Positions 34,018-44,278 of a DNA stretch of 63,705 bases are shown here, one piece after another. The notes beneath the pieces are model-generated. The model was not told the origin of the DNA and searched no databases. It was given only the letters and a program-made list of their open reading frames with translations. Source of the stretch: Chitinivibrionales bacterium (GTDB taxonomy: Bacteria; Fibrobacterota; Chitinivibrionia; Chitinivibrionales; WJKA01); the NCBI GenBank assembly GCA_014728295.1, contig WJLW01000091.1, positions 1 through 63,705 on the forward strand, given 5' to 3'. The position numbers and the translations under genes were made by a program. How positions within the stretch are numbered: the stretch's first letter is position 1; each line of letters starts with the position of its first letter.

Positions 34018-35067
34018 ATGGCACGTCTTAAAACTATTGAGTGGACGGGCAAAGCCGTAAGGTTGATTGATCAGACCTTGCTGCCCGGCAAACTAGTGTA
34101 TGAAGACATTACAAATGTCAAGGATATGCATCACGCTATAAAGGTGCTCAAGGTACGTGGGGCTCCCGCCATCGGCATCGCGGCGGCATACGGACTCTAC
34201 CTTGCCGCCAGTGATTTTCCTGACGATCGTACATCATCTGATTTCCTGGCCTATATAGAAAAGAACGAGCGCTATCTGGCCGGCTCACGGCCGACAGCGG
34301 TCAACCTCTTCTGGGCCCTCAATCGTGTTAAAAACCACGCTCATATACTTGCGGATTCAAAAACAGTGCCTGAAATCAAAGTGAGTATGCTCGAGCAAGC
34401 GCATGCCATACTTGCCGAAGATCGTGAGATGGGAAAAAAGATCGGTGAACACGGGTACGAACTGCTGAAGCAGCATACCAACATACTCACCCACTGTAAT
34501 GCCGGCGGACTGGCCACGGCAGAATACGGAACGGCACTGGCGCCCATCTATGTCGGTGCGGAAAGCGGCACTGCATTCCATGTATATGCAGATGAAACGC
34601 GTCCCTTGCTGCAGGGAGCCCGCATTACTGCATTTGAGCTGCAACACGCAGGTATTGCGGTAACGCTGCTGTGTGATAATTCGGCCGCCTTTCTTATGAA
34701 GCGGGGGCTCATTGATGCTGTTGTCGTCGGCGCCGACCGTATTGCCGCCAATGGTGATACGGCGAATAAGATCGGTACCTATTCGGTTGCCCTGGCAGCA
34801 AAAGCGCATAGTATTCCCTTTTATGTCGCGGCGCCGTCTTCAACCTTTGATCCTGCGATTGCTTCGGGAGAGGATATTCCCATCGAAGAGCGTGATGCTG
34901 AAGAGGTTACGGAAGGATTTGGCAGAAGAACGGCGCCACAGGGTATTGACGTACTCAACTATGCTTTTGACGTTACACCGCACGAGCTGATATGGGGCAT
35001 TATCACCGAGAAAGGCGCGCTTACGGCGCCATTGAGCGAATCGATTAATACCGTTCGCACCTCATGA
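34018..35067 (+). CDS. mtnA: S-methyl-5-thioribose-1-phosphate isomerase
   Basis: 349 residues, full length. Motifs: VRGAPAIGIAAAYG, THCNAGGLATAEYGTAL with the catalytic Cys, DETRPLLQGARITAFEL, VVGADRIAANGDTANKIGTY with the catalytic Asp, and the C-terminal DVTPHELI. It isomerises methylthioribose-1-phosphate to methylthioribulose-1-phosphate in methionine salvage. No other mtn gene lies nearby. It follows the EF-G paralog by 42 bases. Confidence 0.95.
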   Translation: MARLKTIEWTGKAVRLIDQTLLPGKLVYEDITNVKDMHHAIKVLKVRGAPAIGIAAAYGLYLAASDFPDDRTSSDFLAYIEKNERYLAGSRPTAVNLFWALNRVKNHAHILADSKTVPEIKVSMLEQAHAILAEDREMGKKIGEHGYELLKQHTNILTHCNAGGLATAEYGTALAPIYVGAESGTAFHVYADETRPLLQGARITAFELQHAGIAVTLLCDNSAAFLMKRGLIDAVVVGADRIAANGDTANKIGTYSVALAAKAHSIPFYVAAPSSTFDPAIASGEDIPIEERDAEEVTEGFGRRTAPQGIDVLNYAFDVTPHELIWGIITEKGALTAPLSESINTVRTS

Positions 35068-35343
35068 AAAAGCATCCGGCAAATGGCGAAAGATATATGA
35101 TTCTGCACGAATTGCCGGTGTTCAGCGATTCAGGCGCAATGCCGCCTTTGTATATGCAATCTGCATCGATTATCGATTCAATCCGTTTGAGTGAAGCTGC
35201 CGGATGCGCGTGTTGGCTTTCTGTCCTTCGAGTCATAGTTAAAGCACATTGAATTTAATGCCGCAACAAGCGCTGTCCCTGGGGGTAAGCAGCTCAACCG
35301 GCTGCAAAAATAAAATATAGTTCAATAGAGAAAAAAGCGGGAA

Positions 35344-36276
35344 CTACCTTGGTTTTGACTTGTGCGAGCATTGCAGGAGGGAGCGTTCGACCGCATACGC
35401 AGCACGGAATCGCCAGATTGTACTGCCCTTTGCAAAATGAGGAATAATGTGACTGCGTGCCAAACTGTTTGAGATCGTACGGGCCTTGGTGATTTTGAGT
35501 ACGACATCTTCGGGGGTATCAAGGGAATACACTCCATGCACAGCAACGATACCCGTGCTTGTCGTGTGATGGCTGCGATAGCTGGTGGCGTAGCGGTATC
35601 CAAGATCCTGTGCCAACTGCCAGATACGCAGTGACCAGCAGCCATAGGGAAACGAGAGGCTGACCACCTCTGCCCCAATGGTATCTTCAAGCGTGTTTTT
35701 TGATTTGCGCAATTCTTCGATTGCATCCCGGTCGCTTAAAAACGGCAGACAGGCATGCGTGGCTGTGTGACTGCCGATTTCGAAACCCAGCCTTGCTATT
35801 TCACGCACGTGGGTGACACTCAAGTGCTCAAGCGGAGAAAAGATATCCCAGGCTTCCCGCGTCCCCAAAAAGTCCGCAATAGGAAAAATGGTTGCTTTGA
35901 AGTCGTATTCCTGCAAAACAGGAAGTGCCTGTTCAAAGAAATTTGCAAAGCCGTCATCAAAGGTAAGTATGAACGGCATGCGACCGTGCTGTATCTGCTC
36001 TCGACAATTGGAAATGCCTGCTTTAAGTGTACATGCCGTGTAGCGCAATTCATCCAGCCGTGCAATCAATTGCCTGAATCGAGCAGAATTATAATAGGTG
36101 AAGCCGCTGCGGGCATGGTTGATTACGGAATGGATAACGATACCGGGCGGGATATCGGTATTTCTGCGGGATCGCCCCAGGAGCAATACGCTGATTATAC
36201 CGGCCAGGAGCGGTGTCGTCAGTATTAGAATTGCCAAGTGCAGTCCAAGCATAATTTGCTGATAGTGAAAATACAT
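35344..36276 (-). CDS. Membrane-anchored polysaccharide deacetylase (NodB domain)
   Basis: 310 residues with one N-terminal membrane helix (about 8-33). The NodB domain follows with motif 1 FILTFDDGFANFF (catalytic Asp and metal Asp), motif 2 IGSHTATHACL (metal His pair), and motif 3 LSFPYGCWS. It removes acetyl groups from N-acetylglucosamine-type polymers such as peptidoglycan or exopolysaccharide at the outer face of the membrane. Divergent from the small zinc-ribbon gene. The exact substrate cannot be told. Confidence 0.88.
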   Translation of the reverse strand: MYFHYQQIMLGLHLAILILTTPLLAGIISVLLLGRSRRNTDIPPGIVIHSVINHARSGFTYYNSARFRQLIARLDELRYTACTLKAGISNCREQIQHGRMPFILTFDDGFANFFEQALPVLQEYDFKATIFPIADFLGTREAWDIFSPLEHLSVTHVREIARLGFEIGSHTATHACLPFLSDRDAIEELRKSKNTLEDTIGAEVVSLSFPYGCWSLRIWQLAQDLGYRYATSYRSHHTTSTGIVAVHGVYSLDTPEDVVLKITKARTISNSLARSHIIPHFAKGSTIWRFRAAYAVERSLLQCSHKSKPR

Positions 36277-36330
36277 GGATATCGCGCGATTTCATAGGAG
36301 AAGTGCGCTCAAAAGTGTATTTTTCTGGCT

Positions 36331-36609
36331 ATGTCGAAAAGAGATGATACTGTTATCTGCCCTCATTGCGGAGCGGAAATACCCCGTAATGCCAGGGCCT
36401 GCCGGCAGTGCGGATCTGATGATCAGACAGGCTGGTCGGATAATACATACATGGACCCGATTCTTCCTGATCAAAGTGAATATGAAGAGATATATGCAAA
36501 CGAATTCGAACCTGCAGGTAGGAAAAAGCGCTTTTCCGTGATCTATATCGCGGCTGCAGTAGTTCTCATTCTCTTATTTGTCGCCTATATGTCTCGGGGC
36601 ATATTCTGA
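36331..36609 (+). CDS. Zinc-ribbon membrane protein, small
   Basis: 92 residues. An N-terminal zinc ribbon (CPHCGAEIPRNARACRQCG, four Cys in two CxxC pairs) is joined by an acidic linker to one C-terminal membrane helix (about 70-88). It is a common architecture with no assigned function, possibly a small regulatory or assembly protein. It is convergent with the roadblock gene, with only two bases between the stops. Confidence 0.75.
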   Translation: MSKRDDTVICPHCGAEIPRNARACRQCGSDDQTGWSDNTYMDPILPDQSEYEEIYANEFEPAGRKKRFSVIYIAAAVVLILLFVAYMSRGIF

Positions 36610-36611
36610 AT

Positions 36612-37430
36612 TCAACCGTCGCGTTTGCCGAAAAGCTTTGAAATGAGATCCTGGTGGTAGGATTTTTTCTTTTTGTAGTCTTTGGCTTCCCTGATTTTAA
36701 TGCGCAAATAGGCAGTGTTTGACGGCGGCATATATTCATCCGGATTTATTTCTTTGCCCGTAGTTGCATCTACAGCCGTCTGTTGAGCAGTGCTGGCACC
36801 GCTCTCAACCGGTTTCTGTGGAAGGGCATTTTCACTTACCTCTGCTTCATTGTCCGGACCGCCCGGGGAATACGCTTCGGCGTCCGCCTCATCCTTGTGA
36901 AATTCGTAGGCGGCGGTGTCTTCGGATTGCATGGTGTCACAAAACGTTTCAAAGCTTTCCTGTAGCTGCTCACTTTCATTAGTGTCAAGATTGTTGAGGC
37001 TGAACGAAGGAAGGCGTGCCGTTTCGGCGTGATCGCTGATTGAGACAAGGTATTGTCGCAGGGACTCACTGTGCAAACTGGCATAGTAGCTAACTTGTTC
37101 AACCGAGGAATCATTGCCGAAAATAGACGCAAGATAGCGGTTTTGATCTACCAGAGAAATGTGTATGTGCCGGTTTTTGCCGCGATGAAACATCGAACTG
37201 AATTCGCTTTCTCCGATCAGATGTGCGATGGTAACTGTGGCCGAAAAGCTTCCTGTGATGAGTGCAGCTACTGATTCGGAATCAATCGATTGCGTCTCCC
37301 CGTAGCAGGTGAGCAATTGGCCTTCTTTGTTGGTAAGAAATGCGCAAGAAAGTTTGGCGTCCTGAATGAACTGATACAAAATGGCATTCAGTTGATTGAT
37401 GTCTTCTTCATAAAGAATCAAGTCATTCAT
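36612..37430 (-). CDS. Roadblock/LC7-domain protein, MglB-like partner of the GTPase
   Basis: 272 residues. The N-terminal 125 residues look like a roadblock/LC7 fold ([53 protein letters not shown]). An acidic linker follows, and then a basic tail ending [20 protein letters not shown]. MglB-type roadblock proteins are GAPs or regulators of MglA GTPases in cell polarity and gliding. This gene overlaps the stop of the MglA-like gene (ATGA). The tail matches the GTPase tail in style ([11 protein letters not shown]), hinting at a shared binding site. Confidence 0.78.
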   Translation of the reverse strand: MNDLILYEEDINQLNAILYQFIQDAKLSCAFLTNKEGQLLTCYGETQSIDSESVAALITGSFSATVTIAHLIGESEFSSMFHRGKNRHIHISLVDQNRYLASIFGNDSSVEQVSYYASLHSESLRQYLVSISDHAETARLPSFSLNNLDTNESEQLQESFETFCDTMQSEDTAAYEFHKDEADAEAYSPGGPDNEAEVSENALPQKPVESGASTAQQTAVDATTGKEINPDEYMPPSNTAYLRIKIREAKDYKKKKSYHQDLISKLFGKRDG

Positions 37431-39048
37431 TCACGTCTTTCTTGCGAAATATTTTCGAAAAAAGCCCCTTGTTGGTCTTGTCTCTGGGATTGACAATTTT
37501 TTTAGGCCGTTTGCGCGATCTGTCGGTATTGACTGAGGTGAAATACATAGGTGAATTGGATCCCTGCGCAGGCTGCTGCGAGTGCGGGTTATCACCGGGC
37601 ATTTGGTGTTGTTGCGAATCGTAAGGTGACGGTGGGGGCATATTGGCCTGCGGTGCATCGTATGAAGGATAATTCTGTGGTTCTGGTTGCTGGTACGAAG
37701 GCTGTTGCGCATGGTGCGGCGCTTCCCGGTTCTGCTGCGGGGCAGATGCATCGAAGGTGGGCAGGTCATTAGTTGGTGGCGGCGGAGCGGGGGGAGAATA
37801 CTGCTGAGTAGGCGGCGGCTGGGTGGGCTGCAACTCCGGCATTACCGGATGGCCATTTGACGGGGTATTAACTTCAAAGGTGGGGGCAGACGAAGGCGCG
37901 GGATCTTTTCTTTCGATTTCTTTCTGGTACTTTTCTATTTCGAGGTCCAGTTCGCTTTTACTGTCGTCAAATGGGCTCATGCCTGATGTCGAAACTTCAA
38001 ATGTAGGTGGGTTTGAGGTGCTGGGAGGCAGTGGTTGCGATTCGTGATTCAACGGTTCCAGGCTGATTGCATTATGATCGCCGACAGCAGAAGATTGTTG
38101 CGGTGCTGCCGGTGCATTGCCTAAAAACGGATCGGAAGTGTCCGGTTTGTTCTGCGGCGGCAGAGCAGGCCCCTGCGGCCCGATTGCCGGAATGTGATAC
38201 TGGGTCGATGACGATTGCTGCGGTTGAGGGGGCGGCGCAAAAGGATCAGGCGGCCTTTGTGGTTGCTGTTGAGGCGGAGGGGGCGGGGAGGCGAACTGGT
38301 CGTTTTGCCGGCGCTGCGGCGGTGGCGGCTGTTGCTGTGGCGGCATGCTCGGCGGTCGCACCGGCGCCTGCTGCTGCGCAGGGCGAGCCGTTGGCGGAAC
38401 CTGGGGGCCCGACGGACGGGGCATGGGTGAAGCGGGTCGACGTTGCGCCGCTCCTGACGGTCGTGAGTATTTCTTGTTGAGTTCGTCAATTACAATTTTT
38501 CCGATGACCTTCAGAGTTTCAAATACGCCTTTGCCTTTAATGGCAACTGCTTCAGTCGTTTGAAAACTGTACTTGTTAAGCTGCTGCAATGATTCTATGG
38601 GCAAAGCGTTCGGCAGGTCACGCTTGTTGTACTGCAGGATAATGGGAATATTATCACGGCTGTAGCCATACTCCGCCAGATTATCCATCAAATTTTGCAG
38701 GCTTTCTTCGTTTTCAACCATTTTGTCGGGCGCCGAATCGGCAACAAATACAATGCCGTCCACACCGCGCAGAACCAGCTTGCGCGTGGCGTTATAGTAA
38801 ACCTGACCGGGTACGGTATACAACTGGAACTTTGTCGAAAATCCCTTGATTTTGCCTAAGTCGAGAGGCAGGAAATCGAAGAAAAGCGTTCTGTCCTGCT
38901 CGGTTGCGAGAGAAACCATATTGCTTTTGTGCTCTTTGGGCACTTTCTGGTGGATTACCTGCAAATTTGTCGTTTTGCCGCTAAGCCCCGGGCCATAGTA
39001 CACAACTTTGACGCTGATTTCCTTCGCACCGTAGTTAATTGATGCCAT
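37423..39048 (-). CDS. MglA-like small GTPase with long Pro/Gln-rich tail
   Basis: 541 residues. The GTPase domain (1 to about 195) has a P-loop GPGLSGKTT (19-27), [21 protein letters not shown] with Thr in place of the DxxG Asp as in MglA, and NKRD for guanine recognition. Then come about 310 residues of Pro, Gln, Ser and Asn with three PTFE/PTFD repeats ([27 protein letters not shown]). A basic end follows, with [12 protein letters not shown] and [14 protein letters not shown]. MglA sets front-rear polarity in gliding bacteria; the long disordered tail is not part of ordinary MglA. Operon: TPR membrane protein, DUF4388 protein, this gene, roadblock protein. Confidence 0.88.
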   Translation of the reverse strand: MASINYGAKEISVKVVYYGPGLSGKTTNLQVIHQKVPKEHKSNMVSLATEQDRTLFFDFLPLDLGKIKGFSTKFQLYTVPGQVYYNATRKLVLRGVDGIVFVADSAPDKMVENEESLQNLMDNLAEYGYSRDNIPIILQYNKRDLPNALPIESLQQLNKYSFQTTEAVAIKGKGVFETLKVIGKIVIDELNKKYSRPSGAAQRRPASPMPRPSGPQVPPTARPAQQQAPVRPPSMPPQQQPPPPQRRQNDQFASPPPPPQQQPQRPPDPFAPPPQPQQSSSTQYHIPAIGPQGPALPPQNKPDTSDPFLGNAPAAPQQSSAVGDHNAISLEPLNHESQPLPPSTSNPPTFEVSTSGMSPFDDSKSELDLEIEKYQKEIERKDPAPSSAPTFEVNTPSNGHPVMPELQPTQPPPTQQYSPPAPPPPTNDLPTFDASAPQQNREAPHHAQQPSYQQPEPQNYPSYDAPQANMPPPSPYDSQQHQMPGDNPHSQQPAQGSNSPMYFTSVNTDRSRKRPKKIVNPRDKTNKGLFSKIFRKKDVNE

Positions 39049-39206
39049 TTATTAATCCTATCTATCGTATTCAACGTTAGCGAATTCCACAGCCTGCTCT
39101 TTACAATACTTGTTTAAAATACAATATAGTTCTTTAAATCGAAAGCACGCAAGTTGTAACGCTCGGCAATTAAATCGGTTTAATTTGTGATAAATAATGA
39201 AGGATT

Positions 39207-40310
39207 TTACTTCATGGCATCAATCGCTTTGTTCAGTTTTCGGGCTGCCACTAATGCTTTGATACTTTTTTCACTCAACAAATCACTGTTACGAAGAGCC
39301 TGAATGTCGGTCGCTTGTTCACCATTCATAATCTCGTAGCCGATGCGTCCAATCGCCATGTTCTCTCGTGCTTGCGATATGTCCAGAGCCGCATTGCGGT
39401 AGTTCAGACTGATATTCGCTCCAAAAAAGGCAAGTCGGGGCAGCACCAGCGAACCAAGTACGACCATAACTGCCGCTGCAATAATTGTAGCCAGTGTAGA
39501 AAGGGCGCTCAGTCGAATACGTTCGTTATCGTCCTTTCGGGGACCCGATCTTTCGACCGGCCTGATATTGGCAAGGTATTCTTCTCCCGCCCGTACAATT
39601 GTGCCATTGGCAAGAAAGTCGTTTAGGATTTCATTGATGCGATAGGTGGACAGAAATGTGTCGGTACATAATTCCTGCACGCAAACCTTGCCGTCCAGTA
39701 AGGACAGAATGTACTGAGGTGCGTCATTAATGCCGAAATCAGAGCTTTCAGCAGGCAGGGCGGCAGCCATCTGTGGATCTGCGGCAACAAAAACGGCATC
39801 ATCGGTTATGTGCTCGCCCATGCGTTGCCATTCGTCTATGCGCCGCATTGCCTCCATGGTGATGGCGTCGGGCGAAAACGATACCGACCAAATCTGAAAG
39901 CTGTCAACATTTTGCTGGGCGTCAAAGCGATACTCTCCTTTCGTCCATGCAAACAGCGCGCAGGCAAGATCTTCGATCCCGGTTTCGGCAATTGCCAGCA
40001 GCTCATCCTCTTTCAGATATTGAATTTTAACGAGAATTTCTGCAAAGTGACGAATCGAACCTTTACAGAATGTTAAGAACTCGCTGATTTTGGTATATGG
40101 TTGCTGCTTGATGCTTACAAGGTAATTAACCAGCAGCGAGATGAGATTTTCATCATCCGATCCGGCTGCGACGATGAAGCCGTCTTTAAAAACGGCGTAG
40201 CCCTGGCGTTTGCCGTCAACCAGAACCAGTCGGCCGGTTTTTTTCTGTTGGCCGATAAGCTGGAAAATGTCGGCAAGATCAAACTCTTTTAAGCTTCCAC
40301 TCAGTGCCAT
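39207..40310 (-). CDS. DUF4388 (PatA N-terminal-like) membrane protein
   Basis: 367 residues. The N-terminal DUF4388/PATAN-type domain (LSGSLKEFDLADIFQLIGQQKKTGRLVL ... GYAVFKDGFIVAA, shown in part) is commonly linked to MglA-type and two-component signalling. A second helical/winged region has LLDGKVCVQEL. One membrane helix (about 274-300) and a 65-residue outer tail follow. It lies directly after the TPR/zinc-ribbon membrane gene, with no gap, and 158 bases before the GTPase gene. It probably forms part of one signalling complex with the GTPase pair. Confidence 0.8.
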   Translation of the reverse strand: MALSGSLKEFDLADIFQLIGQQKKTGRLVLVDGKRQGYAVFKDGFIVAAGSDDENLISLLVNYLVSIKQQPYTKISEFLTFCKGSIRHFAEILVKIQYLKEDELLAIAETGIEDLACALFAWTKGEYRFDAQQNVDSFQIWSVSFSPDAITMEAMRRIDEWQRMGEHITDDAVFVAADPQMAAALPAESSDFGINDAPQYILSLLDGKVCVQELCTDTFLSTYRINEILNDFLANGTIVRAGEEYLANIRPVERSGPRKDDNERIRLSALSTLATIIAAAVMVVLGSLVLPRLAFFGANISLNYRNAALDISQARENMAIGRIGYEIMNGEQATDIQALRNSDLLSEKSIKALVAARKLNKAIDAMK

Positions 40311-42476
40311 TTAGATCAGTGTCCGTCCGTTTCTGATGATGTTCCGGATGCCAATGAGGAGATAAGCCAGTGAATAGATCAGCAGGACAGCGGAAATTTT
40401 CCATGCCTGAGGTGCGGTGAGGATACCGCTGCTGTCGCCTTTTGTCGCGTGTACCAGTATGTGTAAACTGTAAACAAGGGCTGTGACGCATATTTGCAAA
40501 AATGCCAGCGGTTTGAGCACGCCCTTTTCGAAAAAGGATCCCATACCCGGAAAAAGCATGGTAATGATTTGCGGAGCAAATGCGGCGTACTTCCGCCTGA
40601 ATGCCGAAGCTTTGCGGACAAAATGTTTCAGCAGCGGCCCTTCGCTCAGATCGCCCAGCGCTTCAAAGCATTGTGGACAAAGATCCTGCTGTCGACAAGT
40701 GCGACAAATTGGAATACCGCAGACTTTGCAGGAGAATTGCTTCAAGCGCCTGCCGGATCCCGAAAAAAATATCATTGCGAGCAGCAGCACTCCTGAAATT
40801 GCGGCGTAGGGAATAACCCCGAGCCCCAGGAAATGCTTTTTCCAATGCAGATTGGTTGTATTCCATTTTGGCGCCATTTTCAGTGCGATGTTGTTCCAGA
40901 AAATAGAAGGCTTGTAATCGGGCTGCAGGAAGTGGCGCAGACGGGGCCAGTTGCCCTCATAATATTTGTCATTTTTTTTAAGAAAAGAGCTGATTTTAAC
41001 CGGATTTAATTCTGCCGCCTGCTCCATCAGGTCAATGCCTTCCATGAATTTCATTTCTCCGAAATAATACAGGCAGGGATTGAAAAAGGATGCTTCGAGC
41101 TCGGGGAATCGCTCAAGACACTGTTCGAAATAATCGCTTGCCGCTTTGAGCTCGTTCGAAAAGTAGAGAATATTCCCATGTGTCAACATGACAATGGGGT
41201 CGTCCGGTTTAAGGATTTCGGCGCGGGATATGTACGATTTTGCCGATTGGACGTCCTTGTTCTTGAGGGACAGGCTTGCCGCACAAATGTATGCCAGGTA
41301 ATCATCGGGATTTTGTTCGATATGAAAATGGACCAGTTGTTCCAGCTCGGGGTAGTAGCCGGCATCCTGAACTTTGTTGAAAAGAGACAGGCTTGCATCT
41401 GCGCGGGTCAACTCATAGAGGTGATCGTCAATTCTGGTTTTGAGCGGGGCCGCAATGAGTGCTGCGCACCCCAGACCGACAATGATCCTTTCGGATTTTG
41501 CAAGGTAGTGCCATACCAGCGCGGCGGCTATCCATAAAAAGGGCAAAATGCCCAACGGCAGCAGGCATACGAAAAGGAGGCCGGCAAGCGCGGTGCGTAT
41601 TTTCAAATTGACCAGTGACGGGTACCGTTCTGCAGCAGGATGCAGCATGCGTACCAGGTGGCGCAAAAGGACCGTAACGAAAAAGGCTACGATTAGCATG
41701 GCAATGAACGTATGCAGGAAACTGAAAAGTTTTTTGAGCACGCCAAGCTGCACCTGCCATGAATCGCGCAAGCGAAGATAATAATAGTGAAACGACTGGC
41801 TTATTGACAATAGCGATTGCGGCAACTGCAGCAGAGCTTCTTTGAGTGGTGCTGTGGCCAGATTGCGGTCGAACTGAGCGGCCCAGAAGAGCTTGTCAAG
41901 TGCATTCGGGACGTCGGCATGTGCGGCATGATAATCGGATTCCCAGAGCAGTTGCCTGCTGATGATCGGTGCAGCCTGAGCTCCGCTGCTGATAAAATGC
42001 TTTTCCAGGTTTTGCAGCGCTTGTTCGGCCCAGGTCTCCAGCCCCACGCGTGAAAACTCGAAGTAAAGCAGCCAGCATGCTCCGGGTGCTGTTTCGCATA
42101 GTTCTAATGCACGATTAAACGAAGCTCCCGCGTATGAGTCGATGAGGTTTTCCTGTCGCTCCAGTTTGAGATTATAGGCGGTGATCACGCCTGTAAAAAA
42201 ATGGAACCAGACGTTGTTTTCATGATAATGCTGCCCCAGTTCTTCTGAAACCTGTTGCCGTATTGCCTCTTCACCCAGGCCGTAGTATTCATCGGATACG
42301 GAGACGTTAATCTGTTGACAATATGCATCTCTGTGAGAGAGTGCGTCTTTGAATTCACGTTCCCAGAACAGCGGAAGCTCGCGATACATCCGGTGGGGCC
42401 GGGATGGAACCTGCCCAGCCGCCATTGCGGCACATGCTGCGATCAGCATATATGCAGCCGTACATAATCGGTACAT
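40311..42476 (-). CDS. Large membrane protein with TPR-like repeats and a cytoplasmic-type zinc ribbon
   Basis: 721 residues from the ATG at 42476, chosen because a clean signal peptide (MYRLCTAAYMLIAACAAMAAG) follows; earlier ATGs at 42512 and 42545 are in frame. Helical periplasmic regions flank a block of two to four membrane helices. TPR-like units appear near residues 400-500 (AEILKPDDPIVMLTHGNILYFSNELKAA in part). A zinc ribbon CKVCGIPICRTCRQQDLCPQC lies near the C-terminus, followed by two to three more helices. First gene of the four-gene minus-strand operon ending in the MglA/roadblock pair. No named family recognised. Confidence 0.7.
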   Translation of the reverse strand: MYRLCTAAYMLIAACAAMAAGQVPSRPHRMYRELPLFWEREFKDALSHRDAYCQQINVSVSDEYYGLGEEAIRQQVSEELGQHYHENNVWFHFFTGVITAYNLKLERQENLIDSYAGASFNRALELCETAPGACWLLYFEFSRVGLETWAEQALQNLEKHFISSGAQAAPIISRQLLWESDYHAAHADVPNALDKLFWAAQFDRNLATAPLKEALLQLPQSLLSISQSFHYYYLRLRDSWQVQLGVLKKLFSFLHTFIAMLIVAFFVTVLLRHLVRMLHPAAERYPSLVNLKIRTALAGLLFVCLLPLGILPFLWIAAALVWHYLAKSERIIVGLGCAALIAAPLKTRIDDHLYELTRADASLSLFNKVQDAGYYPELEQLVHFHIEQNPDDYLAYICAASLSLKNKDVQSAKSYISRAEILKPDDPIVMLTHGNILYFSNELKAASDYFEQCLERFPELEASFFNPCLYYFGEMKFMEGIDLMEQAAELNPVKISSFLKKNDKYYEGNWPRLRHFLQPDYKPSIFWNNIALKMAPKWNTTNLHWKKHFLGLGVIPYAAISGVLLLAMIFFSGSGRRLKQFSCKVCGIPICRTCRQQDLCPQCFEALGDLSEGPLLKHFVRKASAFRRKYAAFAPQIITMLFPGMGSFFEKGVLKPLAFLQICVTALVYSLHILVHATKGDSSGILTAPQAWKISAVLLIYSLAYLLIGIRNIIRNGRTLI

Positions 42477-42752
42477 ACGAGTCCAATCCGAGCGCGAAAT
42501 TACTGCATACATGAAGGCGGGCCGCGATACGTTAGGTAGCAACATTCAATTGTCAGGATTGAATATAACTCATTGAAATGTAAAAGATTTAAGCGCTGAA
42601 TCCATTTTGATATCTGATTATACAATACAACCCGCAGCGAGTCTACTTTAATCCGAGCCGGCACTTGATGGAGAAGCGGGGGGCCGGCACACCACGTGGC
42701 TCTTGCCCATGGGGCCTGAATGGTACCTGAGGATGATGGTCCGTCGGACTAA

Positions 42753-43010
42753 CTATGAAGACAGTTTCGTAACATAGTGCACCAATCTCGACTTTTTATT
42801 TGCAGCATTATTTTTATGAATAACGCGAAATTTAACATTTTTGTCCAAAACGGAAACTGCTTCCTTCATTGCTTGCGTGGCTTCGTCTTTTTTATTGAGG
42901 CTGTATACTTTTTTGAGGGCGGTTCTCATGCGTGAACGGGCCATTTTATTTCTGAGATTTTCTTTTTTGCTTTGACGAATTCTTTTTTCGCACGATTTGT
43001 GCTGCGGCAT
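42753..43010 (-). CDS. rpsT: 30S ribosomal protein S20
   Basis: 85 residues. Family pattern: HKSCEKRIRQSKKENLRNKMARSRMRTALKK, a basic helical N-terminus, then AVSVLDKNVKFRVIHKNNAANKKSRLV (KNxAxxKKSR hallmark). It binds 16S rRNA early in 30S assembly. AAGGAG precedes the ATG. Monocistronic, as usual. Confidence 0.95.
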   Translation of the reverse strand: MPQHKSCEKRIRQSKKENLRNKMARSRMRTALKKVYSLNKKDEATQAMKEAVSVLDKNVKFRVIHKNNAANKKSRLVHYVTKLSS

Positions 43011-43140
43011 TCAGGCGCTCCTTGATGACGTATTGTAATTATTTTAGGTTACATCACCGGCAAGATGTCCCGGCTGATTTTAGGATTAAATAATAATAAC
43101 TTAACCAAAACCAAAGTAATATAATCACCAACTAACCGCG

Positions 43141-44211
43141 ATGTCAAATTTTTCAGATTCATTTACCCATCACAGCGGTGCGATGCATTTGCATACGACC
43201 AACTCCGACGGGGGGGTGGAGCTCACCGATCTGGTGTCCGCAGCCCGATCGCTGGAGCTTGACTATATCGTCGTCACCGATCACATGTCGCTGACCGCCC
43301 GTAAGCTGGGACACGAAGGCTTTTACGATAACCTTTTTGTATCAATTGGGTATGAGCATAACGACAGCAATAATACGAATCACTATCTTGCTCTTGGCGT
43401 GCCCCGGATTGCTTCGGAAAAAGCCGATCCGCAGAAATATATCGATCAGATCAAAGGGATGGGTGGCTATGGATTTCTGGCGCATCCCATGGAACAGCGA
43501 CATTATTTCAAGCAGCTTCCCCCGTATCCCTGGACCGATTGGTCGGTGTCGGGTTTCGACGGGATTGAGCTGTGGAACCAGATGTCGGACTGGGTTGAAA
43601 ATCTCAAAAGGCTGCGCAGCTTCATTCGCATATTTTTCCCGCGCCGTTTCATGTCCAATGCACCGCCTGCCCTGTTGCAGAAATGGGATGAGCTTGGAAG
43701 GCAGCGTTTTATCGCTGCGGTGGGCGGGGTTGACGCACATTCGCATAGTGTAAATTGGGGACTCATCCATTTCACCTTATTTCCCGTAAAGGTCGAGTTA
43801 AAGGGGATACGGACGCATCTTTTTTTGCCCAGAGCGTTACGTGAGATGTCGGGAAAACAAGCGGGAGCGGCCCTTGTCACCGCTCTGCGTGACGGGCGCG
43901 GATTTATCAGCAATTTTCGACGAGGCGAGGCGCGTACTGCGGAAATTTACCTGCAGACAGCACAAGGAGAGCTGTTGCCGCCGGGAGCCGTCAAGCGCAA
44001 CCGGCAATTGACACCTGCAACTTTGCATGTGCAGGTGCCCGAAAAAGCGACCATCCGTCTTATTCGCAACGGCGTTTGCGTTGCAGCGCGCAGCGGGATG
44101 TCTGAAGCTTTTGGTATCAACGATACCGGGCTCTACCGGGTGGAAGTTTACAAGGGAAAACATGCGTGGATATATTCTAATCATTTTCCCGTTGGGAATT
44201 ATCCGTTGTGA
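43141..44211 (+). CDS. PHP-domain phosphoesterase
   Basis: 356 residues. PHP metal motifs in order: MHLHTTNSDG (HxH), IVVTDH, FLAHPME and GGVDAHSH. A C-terminal beta-sandwich region of about 100 residues follows (LHVQVPEKATIRLIRNG). Such stand-alone PHP proteins are phosphatases or nucleases with di- or trinuclear metal sites; the substrate cannot be predicted. No strong ribosome site is seen before the ATG at 43141. It is followed by the prenyltransferase gene 67 bases on. Confidence 0.85.
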   Translation: MSNFSDSFTHHSGAMHLHTTNSDGGVELTDLVSAARSLELDYIVVTDHMSLTARKLGHEGFYDNLFVSIGYEHNDSNNTNHYLALGVPRIASEKADPQKYIDQIKGMGGYGFLAHPMEQRHYFKQLPPYPWTDWSVSGFDGIELWNQMSDWVENLKRLRSFIRIFFPRRFMSNAPPALLQKWDELGRQRFIAAVGGVDAHSHSVNWGLIHFTLFPVKVELKGIRTHLFLPRALREMSGKQAGAALVTALRDGRGFISNFRRGEARTAEIYLQTAQGELLPPGAVKRNRQLTPATLHVQVPEKATIRLIRNGVCVAARSGMSEAFGINDTGLYRVEVYKGKHAWIYSNHFPVGNYPL

Positions 44212-44278
44212 CGCGTGAGACGAGGCACCGGCAGAGGGGGTATGGAATCCATAAACTGCAGTGTATATTTTATCCGCT

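Noticed and set aside
35064..35252. A 62-codon frame overlapping the mtnA stop by ATGA
   Set aside because: No Shine-Dalgarno context of its own beyond the overlap, no family resemblance, and unusual residue composition; a GCATCCGGCA/TGCCGGATGC inverted repeat spans it, so it is more likely untranslated 3' sequence.
37551..38563. Several open frames opposite the MglA-like GTPase tail
   Set aside because: They are shadows of the Pro/Gln-rich codons on the other strand; low-complexity Arg/Val/Ala text without motifs.
42600..42752. GC-rich stretch downstream of rpsT that looked like a structured RNA
   Set aside because: It has short hairpins (GTCCGACGGAC, GCCGGC pairs) but does not fit tRNA, SRP, 6S or a riboswitch that I can recognise.
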